From Branchiostoma floridae (lineage: Eukaryota; Chordata; Leptocardii; Amphioxiformes; Branchiostomatidae): a DNA stretch of 64,000 bases. The notes beneath the pieces were generated by a model. That model ran no database searches, had not been told where the DNA came from, and saw only the letters and a list, made by a program, of their open reading frames with translations. Position numbers and translations under genes: made by a program. Location of the stretch: NCBI RefSeq assembly GCF_000003815.2, contig NC_049986.1, positions 18,285,049 through 18,349,048 on the forward strand. Reading direction: 5' to 3'. Shown piece by piece: positions 53,301-61,100 of this stretch (position 1 is its first letter; every line of letters begins with the position of its first letter).

Positions 53301-53587
53301 CCACTGTCTGACATCTACTCGGCAAATGTCCAATACAAATGTTACCCAAGCATCTGAATGAGCTTGTAAACAGTCAGACGTATTCGATAACAATCCACTG
53401 ACTTTCGTCAGTCTAACCTTCATCGATGTACTTGTACATGTGTAGCCAGCGTTCATACCTGTAGTTGCTGAAATTGTAAATGGAATCTGCAATAGACATT
53501 AAAAATGTTTAGTACACTCACCTGTTTAGTCATAGGCGTCACTTCCTCCCCTGCCTCTTGCATATCGCTGTCGTTTTTCCCCTCCAT
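34888..53587 (-). CDS. PIP5KL1: Phosphatidylinositol 4-phosphate 5-kinase-like protein 1
   Basis: Eleven coding exons on the minus strand, 5' to 3': 53587-53522, 44148-43981, 41714-41643, 41271-41108, 40267-40199, 39834-39759 (runs into the gap), 37292-37237, 36721-36682, 36271-36199, 35896-35737, 35302-34888. Phases agree throughout, and the gap must hide a multiple of three coding bases. About 460 residues; human PIP5KL1 is about 394. The human protein is described as a weak or inactive kinase that recruits type I PIP kinases. Here the PIPK landmarks are present: RFMIK (lysine near residue 165), RYDIKAC, VLDYSLL, GIID and VYAERF. NRRLLLNTPNNLHIVDGEEY and LEELGVLDYSLLLGI favour PIP5KL1 over PIP5K1 or PIP4K2. 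It converges with the carrier gene and diverges from HENMT1. Confidence 0.93.
35485..35604. mobile_element. MITE family A, copy 3, 8-bp target duplication
   Basis: CTCTCCAAGCAGAGGTTAGG and CCTAACCTCTGCTTGGAGAG are inverted ends. GACTGGTA occurs on both sides (35477-35484, 35605-35612). Lies in PIP5KL1 intron 10. Confidence 0.88.
35737..35896 (-). CDS. PIP5KL1: PIP5KL1 exon 10
   Basis: GNRAWFLQQVQADTELLEEL then GVLDYSLLLGITELHSDEK. Holds the catalytic-type aspartate of LDYSLL. Donor GTAAGT, two bases carried over. Confidence 0.94.
36199..36271 (-). CDS. PIP5KL1: PIP5KL1 exon 9
   Basis: PEKEGSQIITVLKDNNFGDK and KINL, equivalent to VLKDLNFQGKTINL in the human protein. Confidence 0.93.
36682..36721 (-). 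CDS. PIP5KL1: PIP5KL1 exon 8
   Basis: A 40-base exon, YDIKACQASRYVL. This is the DLKGS-like motif of PIP kinases in its PIP5KL1 form (human YDIKGC). Confidence 0.92.
37237..37292 (-). CDS. PIP5KL1: PIP5KL1 exon 7
   Basis: LYFIVMQSIFYPDERIRE plus two bases of arginine. First exon after the assembly gap in transcript order. Confidence 0.93.
37329..37915. repeat. Three-unit tandem repeat, about 194-base period
   Basis: CACCTAACACAAACATGCAG starts units at 37329, 37525 and 37717; the third is degenerate. Lies in PIP5KL1 intron 6. Confidence 0.85.
38964..39758. other. Assembly gap (795 N)
   Basis: Run of N. It interrupts PIP5KL1 exon 6 after GLHNIKL. By comparison with the human protein, only about five to six codons should be missing, the rest being intron. 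Confidence 1.
39759..39834 (-). CDS. PIP5KL1: PIP5KL1 exon 6 (3' end lost in gap)
   Basis: TYVEHFKKYPHTLMVKFLGL and HNIKL, matching the PIPK segment before the N-lobe/C-lobe junction. The donor is not visible. Confidence 0.92.
40199..40267 (-). CDS. PIP5KL1: PIP5KL1 exon 5
   Basis: PDKRFMIKTQTKKETYFFLE and HL. The lysine of MIK aligns with the ATP-binding lysine of PIP kinases. Donor GTGAGC. Confidence 0.93.
41108..41271 (-). CDS. PIP5KL1: PIP5KL1 exon 4
   Basis: QSFEFATYAGEVFATLRNII, NISEEEYLNSVTPMANRRYL and SNSKSGQDFFLT. The acceptor is a tandem GCAGCAG, so one glutamine may be optional. Donor GTGAGT. Confidence 0.93.
41643..41714 (-). CDS. PIP5KL1: PIP5KL1 exon 3
   Basis: ELTKDDYEDIRSKRHTETID and KKSQ; 72 bases, phase 0 at both ends. 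Lineage-specific linker to the kinase-like fold. Confidence 0.9.
42010..42863. mobile_element. Mutator-like (MULE) non-autonomous element
   Basis: 854 bases with terminal inverted repeats of about 154 bases, beginning TAGCCTCCATAGCAGGCTC. A perfect 9-bp duplication, AAGAAAACT, flanks it (42001-42009, 42864-42872). Long arms plus a 9-bp duplication are the Mutator signature. The interior is GC-rich with a GTAAGT after an open stretch. No transposase. Lies in PIP5KL1 intron 2. Confidence 0.9.
42924..43866. mobile_element. piggyBac-like non-autonomous element
   Basis: 943 bases bounded by TTAA on both sides (42920-42923, 43867-43870), with inverted ends CCCTATTCAGACCGGG. TTAA targeting and CCC(T) ends are piggyBac hallmarks. 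The interior contains five TGACGTCA palindromes and no transposase. Confidence 0.88.
43981..44148 (-). CDS. PIP5KL1: PIP5KL1 exon 2
   Basis: TSGRRSGKKISVVWLRWKRR then GMVEIMSGHRRWTLTNCVRI and GLEKALADRTHIKPIE. It is basic and begins and ends in phase 0, so it can follow either first exon. Two or more decoy acceptors lie upstream. Confidence 0.92.
44149..45060 (-). repeat. Tandem array spanning the exon-2 acceptor of PIP5KL1
   Basis: Units of about 156 bases start at the exon edge and decay with distance. The first three are clear (44149, 44305, 44462) and at least three more are recognisable by CTTTGAAGTCATC and GATTCAATCAT words. On the minus strand units 2 and 3 end in CAG followed by TCGTCAGG and ATGTCAGG, copies of the exon start ACGTCAGG. 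Confidence 0.88.
45235..45433. mobile_element. MITE family F, uninterrupted copy
   Basis: GCTAGTTCTCCTTTATCTGA with GGTAACCTATATCC at the left; GGATAAAGGTGAACTAGCAT at the right. Confidence 0.78.
46391..46705 (-). repeat. Dispersed repeat I, copy 1
   Basis: CGCTGCAGTACCG, AATACCAAGTATC, a CA run and a closing CTTCTTGGCAAAGGTAA. Shared in order with 47280-47625. Orientation uncertain. Resembles retrotransposon tails ending in a GGCGAAGGTAA word. Confidence 0.65.
47085..47625 (-). repeat. Dispersed repeat I, copy 2
   Basis: CGCTGCAGTACCG, (CA)n, AATACCAAATATCGTGAC, GCTCGAGTTATATGAGATTG and CTTCTTGGCGAAGGTAA. Confidence 0.65.
49086..49255. mobile_element. MITE family F fragment
   Basis: GGGGTAACCTATATCCGTTG to AAGGTGAACTAGCATTTCC, matching family F order. 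Confidence 0.65.
49880..49972 (-). repeat. LINE 3' tail, reverse copy
   Basis: Reverse complement carries TATAACCAGCTGCTGCC, GCAAAGCTGG and AGTTATACCGGCTAT, as at 12571-12660. Confidence 0.7.
50442..50638. mobile_element. Dispersed element G, copy 2
   Basis: CATGGGGGGGTCCCGACAAC to GCATGCAGACCC. The interior shares AAATTCAGAAGA, AAATCAAGGA and TGCGCCTTACG words with 11675-11890. In PIP5KL1 intron 1. Confidence 0.8.
50929..51060 (-). CDS. PIP5KL1: Alternative first exon of PIP5KL1
   Basis: On the minus strand a TATAAAA box (51090-51084) is followed about 155 bases later by AAG ATG CCG and a perfect GTAAGT donor. The ATG (50934) plus CCG end in phase 0, exactly what exon 2 needs. The product would start MPTSGRRSGKK instead of the 22-residue exon-1 N-terminus. 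A short upstream ORF (ATGATGG..TGA) lies near the expected transcription start. The coding part is only six bases; the rest is leader. Not proven to be used. Confidence 0.5.
51084..51090 (-). promoter_or_regulatory. TATA box of the alternative PIP5KL1 promoter
   Basis: GCGCTATAAAACG on the minus strand, a consensus TATA box within a locally GC-richer stretch of intron 1. Confidence 0.5.
53150..53440 (-). repeat. Transposon-derived patch related to family C
   Basis: TCTAACCTTCATCGATGTA and GTCAGACGTATTCGATAA correspond to the outer words of family C. A long open stretch on the minus strand here matches no protein I know. Confidence 0.45.
53522..53587 (-). CDS. PIP5KL1: PIP5KL1 exon 1 (coding part)
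   Basis: ATG at 53587: MEGKNDSDMQEAGEEVTPMT and KQ, then GTGAGT. Acidic N-terminus, phase 0 end. A TTTACAG at about 53786-53780 on this strand may be the acceptor of an untranslated leader exon. Confidence 0.82.
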
Positions 53588-54496
53588 GTTGGACCTGATT
53601 ATACAAACCGCTAGTCTTTGATTCAGCAGAAGGTAGGTTCACAGAGGTTCCTCCATGTTTTTTTGGTGGGGGCACTAGTCGCTACGGAACACCCAGCTAG
53701 GTCAGCATGCTTGGCTTGTTGACAATAGCTGTCCATCCACTGGATACAGCAATGTTTGGTCTCGAGCACGAACAACACACCTGTAAAACAAACATGCCCA
53801 ATGAGGTTAGGTTTTGTGTCAAATAATCACAACACAAAACTGTGCACACAAAACTGCTGATAAGGGAGGTACCGTTATCAGCAAATCACATCTAAATATC
53901 CGTTCTGTCACAGTCGAGCATGTTAAGATGGAGTTAGCATACGGTTTGGCTGACGTACATGAAAAAGCATCACACCCCGGCTTTTATATATCCATTTCCT
54001 TTCAAGCACTGTGACAATTTAAACCCAGGGCTCAGAACACATTAGGTTTGGTCACACAACAGTGTTTCTTCCCTACTACACATGCAGGGCACAGGGCATG
54101 TATATGAAGACATATGTACACCCAGTGGCCTGTGTGACGCGTACATGTACCATATGGTATAATGATGCCTGAGCTAGAGGTCCAAGTAGCATATGGTCTT
54201 TCAAGGTATAGCCAAAAATGCTACGAACATACATTACATGTATGCACACTGTATGTGGGTGGGCCTTTAAAGGTATATGTGCATTTGTATGTGACCAATC
54301 CTTTAAAGTTCAAAGTATCTTAACTGCCAAGGCTGCGATAGGTACTGGCTTTAACGGACCCATTGCGGTGCACTCAGGACCTTTCAATGGAGTGAAACCA
54401 TTACCATTACATTAGGGCTGAGAGCCTTCTCATAGTAAAAGCACTAAAAATATAGGCAGCAAAAACCTCCTACATACAGCTCTGAATATACTCAAT

Positions 54497-54633
54497 CAGG
54501 ACTGTCTCCAGCTTAGATCTTTTTCTGTCCCACTTATTGGTTGGGAGCCCATGTTGTTTTTCTTTTGACACCAAGTTTCGACTTTTGGGAAGGATGGCCT
54601 GGGACAGAAGGACTGGTCCTGGAGACAGTCCTG
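54497..54633. mobile_element. MITE with CAGGACTGTCTCCAG ends
   Basis: 15-bp perfect inverted ends. Interior words TCTGTCCCA and GGGACAGA recur in decayed pieces at 14530-14600 and 19665-19720. Confidence 0.75.
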
Positions 54634-54811
54634 CACTCAAGACATGATCAAACTATTAATTCTAACATCAATATGCTCAAGATCTTTTTAACATCAGCAA
54701 GATGATGGTGGCCACCTAAACACTAAGAAGAACAACAACAAACCAGAAATACTTCCTTAAAGTTTATACTTACTTACAAGACTGACATTTATACTTACAG
54801 TTACTACTAAT

Positions 54812-55015
54812 ACAAGACTGTCATATTACAACTCCAAGAATATCCAGAGTCTGGATGAGAGAGAAATGTGTCGCAGGGAATTGAAAAATCTGCAGACCTT
54901 TTAAATAAATCAGACATACTTTAAATCATACTTACTGTTACAAAACTGTCATATCACAATTCCAAGAATATCCAGAGAGAAATGTGTCGCAGGTATTGAA
55001 GAATCTGCACTTATC
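54812..55015. repeat. Two-unit tandem duplication, about 128-base offset
   Basis: CTGTCATATTACAACTCCAA and AGAGAGAAATGTGTCGCAGG recur from 54946 with a short deletion. Confidence 0.8.
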
Positions 55016-57465
55016 CAGTAATAGCTGCATCTGCATTACAGCGCTACATGTATCTGCCAGGATTTGGACCATTACTCCCGACACAGCGGCTTATAATCTA
55101 GTTTTACGTGCGCTGCGGCAAGTACAAAGGGACAGCTCATCCAATATGTCATCATGATTGGTATGAGATACGTGAAGATGGGCGGATCTGGAGTGCACTG
55201 CTAGGAAAACCTCAGGTCTGCATTGACAGTCGTTGGAGATCAATGAAAACCTGATTTCATTCTATCAGTCTTTGTATGATAGCTTATTAGCGAATCCTAT
55301 GGGAAATACATGTAGCAAGATATTGTGAGCTGCTTCAATATTGAATTGCATGGAAAATAATGATTTAAAAAAATTTTTCCCTGATTCCCAAAATTACAAA
55401 CTTATGTAGCCACGGTTTACTTTATATCAGTGATGTGACATTTAAGGGACCACCCAAAAGATCCCAGAATTTTGTATTAGATAGAATCAGCAGACATTAA
55501 CAAATTAGGATGGTTCCAAGTATTCTATTAGTATCACAATCCTTCTTATTTAAGTCACAAACATTTGACCCGATGGCCATCTTCATCAGAATCTCAAGAG
55601 TTTAAAAAACGAAATCGGAAAAGTGGAATTTGGCCAATTTGAGCCTCCTTTTCTTCCATTTACTCTTCTAGCCCATTTTGATTTTACAGCTTTCATTCCA
55701 TCAGTAGATAGTTGGAAGGATTTCGCTTCAGACGTATCTTCCCTCACTATCTCCTCTCTCCAAGCATGCCTGTCTAGAGAAGTAAATTGCCAAGACGTCT
55801 TACTTTAAAGACGTAAGTAAGACGTGTGTGTGCCTGCCGATAAGACATCTTTATCAGAAGATTAATTCCAAAGGAAGCGAAGAGACTTGGTGATCAATAC
55901 TGGAAGGAACTGATTCACAATTCCGCACCGTTCCTGACTGGAATACCAAGGCTACAGTAGAAGAGTCTAGCTAGGCTAGAGTCATCCTACAAAGCTGAAT
56001 CATTTGTATTTCTATCTTCCTTCCTGCCATCGGTTTAATTAGCATTCCAATTGAAATGATACAGCCGTGTTTTTTGTTGTTGACAACTCTAAAGAACTGA
56101 TGGTACCCCAAATATCAACACATCAAATTATTCGTATACTGAACAGAATTATGGATTTAGTATGAGAAAATGTGTTTTTTTACTTATTCTGTCGTCTGCG
56201 TCGTTCAAATGATAATCATTCCGACACCTTCCTGATTAATTTTTTTTTTCATCTAATGATAACATTGCCCCCCTCCCCACGATATTCTGCTTGCAAATAG
56301 TTTTCCTGGTTCTTTTTTTCGGTCACTCGATGACATATTGCCAAAGTACCGAATAGGCGCGGTGCAAAACACGAAGTAATAAAACACGGCCTAGCAATTA
56401 GATTTCATAATATAGAGAAAAGCTTCAAGCTCAAGCAAATTTCTGGATATTGCTAAGGTCGTATGTCCAACACATGACAAATAGTGGGGGTCCATCTTGG
56501 TCACACGGGCACACTTACCTCATATGCCCTGTGAGTAGTTGATGGGGTCACGTGGTCTTTTGGTTACGTGTGCAACGCATGCCGAGTGCGTGCCGACAGT
56601 CGGTGTTTGTCGGTAAATCGCACTTCGGGTACCTTCTGCATCCGTCGGAAATCTCCGTCGGAACATTCGGCACCCACTCGTGCAATCCCGGGTACAACGT
56701 ACTCAAATGTCGGGTCACACTCGGAACACCAACCCCGGCAGTTCAGCCCGGGCGATCCGACAACAATACCTTGGCCTACCGCCTATGGACTGAATTCACT
56801 CTTGGACCTCTCTCTCATTTTCTCCAAGACTTACGGACTTGAGGTTTTCGGCGTCATATTCGTAACAAATCTACCTACCTGTGATATTAATCTGATTTTT
56901 GTTAAGACTTGGAGAATTTTTTCTAAATTATCTCAAAGTTACGACATACAAAAATGGGGAACGTATCCTGAAAGTGCCTCTGTTTCGGCCAATTTTCTAC
57001 AAGTTTTCGCCAGAGAAAGATATGGTGCCTTCCTTTTACGCCCCTCTAAGCTTTCCACATAAAAAGCAATTGATGGCACATGTTTGGACATGTTTGAGAG
57101 GCAAAGTTTCGCAGGAATTTTGAATCGGCAAATCGAGCCGCCATTTTCCTAAGTGACGCACATGAGGCGTTTTGTCGTGAATGGACCAGACCAAATTCTC
57201 ACAGGTGTGTGCCCGTGGGTCACTGGCTACAGCTACAAGAACGCGGATTTTGACCAAAAACCTCAGGATTTTAAAAACATTAAAAAAATTTCCCTGTCCA
57301 AATTCAACACACTAATGGCTCGAGTTACTACAGAACATTATAGTCCACACTTCTCTGCAGATATTTGAGGCGAGCTTGGAGAAAAATCGGTGAAAAATCA
57401 AGGAACTCTCACTCACCGTGCGATTCCGCCTTGTTCACTTTTTGCCGCGAGCTTCTTTAATTACA

Positions 57466-57473
57466 TGACGTCA
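57466..57473. promoter_or_regulatory. CRE-like palindrome upstream of HENMT1
   Basis: TGACGTCA, about 480 bases before the HENMT1 start codon, in a CpG-containing stretch. A perfect CREB/ATF/CREM consensus; function inferred. Confidence 0.35.
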
Positions 57474-57953
57474 CCGGCGTAGGGTAACCACGGTAAACAG
57501 AACCAGTCCACTCTCTTTTAGGGGAGATATTTATTTTGTAAAAAGAAAACGCACCAAAAGGGACATACAAAGATTTCAGTTTATTTGTTAATCGTTGAAA
57601 TTAAATCGTTAAAATTTGTATTCTAGGAGAATAATGTATGTAAATCACCCTGATTATATATTGTATTATTTTACAATCCCCCAAAGTTTAACATGAATAA
57701 ACTCTTCCTGCATCCGGTATTTTGAGGATAGCCCCAGGAGGAGACAGTTGTGGTATGCAAAGATGAGTCTGTAAATATTTACTAGATTCTCAAGGGTACG
57801 AAACCCATACAGACAACTTTTCCTAGGCGAAACTTGTCTAAATGATTGAACTTTTCAAAAGTTTGTGATTTTTGTCAGTCAACTTTCTTGGACTTTCTTC
57901 CAGATTTCTTTGACTTTCTTCCATAAACTTTGATAAAGAACAATTCTAGAAAG

Positions 57954-58136
57954 ATGGAGGGTGCAAATGATAAAGAAGGAGAAGAAGAGGCTCAGGAGAG
58001 TGCATCATCAGAAGGTGCAGCATCTGCTACTGTAGAGGATGAGGAGGAGTTTGGAGGACCAGTGTTCTCCCCTCCGCTCTACAGGCAGAGGTACCAGACT
58101 GTCGCTGATCTGGTCAAAAAGTACAAGCCGAAAAGG
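57954..58136 (+). CDS. HENMT1: HENMT1 exon 1
   Basis: Acidic residues 1-40, then FGGPVFSPPLYRQRYQTVAD and LVKKYKPKR. Donor GTAAGA, phase 0. Confidence 0.92.
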
Positions 58137-61100
58137 GTAAGAGCAAATGCAATATTGGTGTGCAAAATGGCTGATAAACTGGTGGGTATATGGACTACTT
58201 AAGTATCTAATAGGACTCAGGGGTCTGCATGCCCCTCTCCATTTAGCATTCCAAGCTATTTTAATTCACCGTTTATTCTGATTGATGCAGAGGAAGATCT
58301 ACCCTGGGAAAACACAGACTCCTAACGAGGCACGCAAAGTTTACCGATCCCTACAACACGCGCGCACGGAACACCCGCCGCCTAACACCCGACGGCCCAC
58401 GAACCAGCTGGCCCCAACTATCACTTGCCTCTTTCGGAAGAAGCGAGCGATAGTTGGGGACCGGCGTAAGTGGGGCCAGCTGGTAGTGCGGCGGGTGCAT
58501 AGAGGTGGGAGGGCGTGCGTTGGGCAGGGGATTGGTAACTCTTATTTGCGAAGCTTCTCGAGCTGGTTTCCCAGGGTAATGAAGATCAAGATGGATCATG
58601 TCACACCAAATTTGGTTTGTTTCTTTTACATTTAACCGTAGCTACAATGTATTAAATTTTCTTGACTTGTAAATTCATATTAGATAAATATTTGCAATTA
58701 AATATATAGTACTGAACTGAACTGAACTGATGCATTTTGTATATTTACTATAATAGTTGTTGGACTTTGGATGTGCAGAAGGGAAGCTGATCAAATTTCT
58801 CAAACCAGAGGAAAGTCTGGAACAGCTGACTGGTAAGATTGTGTGAATTTACATTTATCATTGCATAGATGTACCAATTCAAAAACTCCATAAGAAAAAT
58901 ATTAAGGACCATTTATGGGGAGAGAAACTATTCTCCAACTCAGAAATCGAACTCACCAAAACTTTCAACTGACTGATCACTCACTACAGTCTTTTTCAGC
59001 TGTCAGGTCCAATTATGGACATGCATGTGACTTTCTGGTCCAATTTCTGAGCTGGAGAACAGCTTATCTTTTCATAATGTACTTTTCCAACTCTAAGATA
59101 AACTTTGACGTCCTGCTAATCAACCCCTAATCACCGTTCTCAACTACTGTCTCACTAATTCCCTGCAATGCAAATTGTGTTTTCCAGCAAGTGACTGATA
59201 CGGATCTTGGTAACTCAGATGAGAAAGCATTTGAAAACAGTTTTTTGTGTTGGGTAGAATCACATTAATCTTTGCACTCTCTAAGTTCTCTCTCTCTCTC
59301 TCTCTCAGCCTGATGCTATGGCATGACAGGCTGTTAAATGCAATATCATAACCAGCTCCTGTGGCGCCGCGACGGTTAACCGGCTAGTCAGATACAGAAT
59401 CTGGTGTGTTGTGATGAACGATGGTTATGCTGATGCAAATAAGTAAGTCTGTTTAACAAGTAAAGATATGATGCATATTAACCAAACTCTGCCTGACTGT
59501 AACAAGTTTGCATCTCCCCAGGTGTTGACATTGAAGGAGAGGTGCTGGAGTCTATAAGGGGGATCATCAAACCCCTTTTGTCCGACTACATACAGCCGCG
59601 GCCACGCCCTTTCACCGTCAGCCTGTACCAGGGCTCCATCGCTGAGTGTGACGACAGGTTCAAGGACTATGACATGGTCACATGTGTGGAAGTGTATGTT
59701 CTGGTTTTTACTTGTATGAAGATGAATATATTGTTGCCATACTGTTTTACCTCTGGAGGTTATGTGGAGTATAATGTTCTCAAGAACTGCTGGAAGGTTT
59801 ACAATGGTTTTTGGTAGGTGGATAGGTGTGGGGATGGTGATGGTGCAGGTCGATTTTGAGCCCCCTGTTGGTTGACCTTGGTACTGCAGCAGCATGTTTT
59901 GTATTATATCTTTGCACCTTGACTTGCTGTGGTGTTGATTTTTATGTTTTACCTTGTAGTGCCCATTGACACATTGGGCAGCAAGTTTCCTTGCAGTAAA
60001 TTCCATAGCAGGGTATATTTCTACAGGGAGGGATGGCATGCCCTTGGTCTTTAACATGCTTGAGGCATCTCCTTGCACACACAGAACCCCCATTTTATTC
60101 TGAAAAGAGACATTTTGAATATTTCTTTGTTACTCATTGATTAACTGTGAAAATGGTCCCTTTGGCTGTATTTAACTTGTTTTCTAGGGACTAAATCTGT
60201 CTATTTGATGCAGTAATTCTTACTCTTCCGGGGGGCTATGATCATAACTGTTTATGTTCACGGTTTTTATGTTGAATGCTTCACTGCAAAGTTAAAACTT
60301 AGTGTTTCCATGACTGTACTATAGAGTTACCGCAAACTTAAAGATGCAAATGCTCCATTTTCTGCACACCATGAAAACTAAGAGGGATTTACAGTGTATT
60401 GAAAATATCTTATATCTGTTCTTTTCTGTAGAATTGAGCACCTTGACCCTCCAGTTCTGGATGCCATGCCGTCCAACGTGTTTGGCCACATGAGACCCTC
60501 GGTGGTGGTGGTCACTACTCCTAATGAGGAGTTCAATGTCCTCTTCCCAAACTTCAGTGGTTTCCGCAATGCAGACCACAGGTTTGAGTGGACAAGGCAA
60601 GAGTTCCAGGAATGGTTAGTCTCCCAACATCCTCCTATGTAGGGACATTCAACAGCCAAACTGCCTGTCTGGATGTGCCCTGCTCTTTCAACCATCACTC
60701 TTAGTTCCTGTGGACGTCCCCCCCAAACCAGCTATCAGCCAATCAGAGAATAGGCTTTCCGTTTTCAAAAGCTGTCTCGCATGTATATGGGTAACCTCAT
60801 TAATATTTTTAAGCAGGACGGTCAGGAACTAAGAGTGACGGTTGAAAGAGCAGGGCACATCCAGACAGGCAGTTTGGCTGTTGGATATCTCTGCATAGGA
60901 GGATGGTCTCCCAATCAAGGTTAGACATACAAAGTGAATAAGATACTAGTAAATAAGGAAATAGTTACTCAGGCAACTGGATAGAAATTGGAAACAGTCA
61001 GACGTTTGAGATGGCAGGTAAATGTAGCTATATATGGACTTTGTCTTGTTTTTTTCCCTGTTGGACATTCCAAAATTTGTCTTTACCTCACCAACACATC

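Larger units (their letters stand above)
53588..57953. other. Divergent intergenic region PIP5KL1 / HENMT1
   Basis: Presumably holds both promoters. Contains a MITE (54497-54633), a 128-base tandem duplication (54812-55015) and a GC-rich patch at 56480-56780 with CACGGGCAC and GTCGGTAAATCGC words. No coding exon recognised. Confidence 0.55.

Noticed and set aside
53175..53492. A 105-codon minus-strand frame upstream of PIP5KL1 exon 2
   Set aside because: It overlaps transposon family C words and matches no PIP5KL1 segment; exon 1 joins exon 2 in perfect phase without it.
59425..60093. A 222-codon open frame on the minus strand, the longest uninterrupted frame in the window apart from gap artefacts
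   Set aside because: It runs antisense through HENMT1 exon 3 and its flanking introns, shows no domain or compositional sign of a protein, and has no splice or promoter context.
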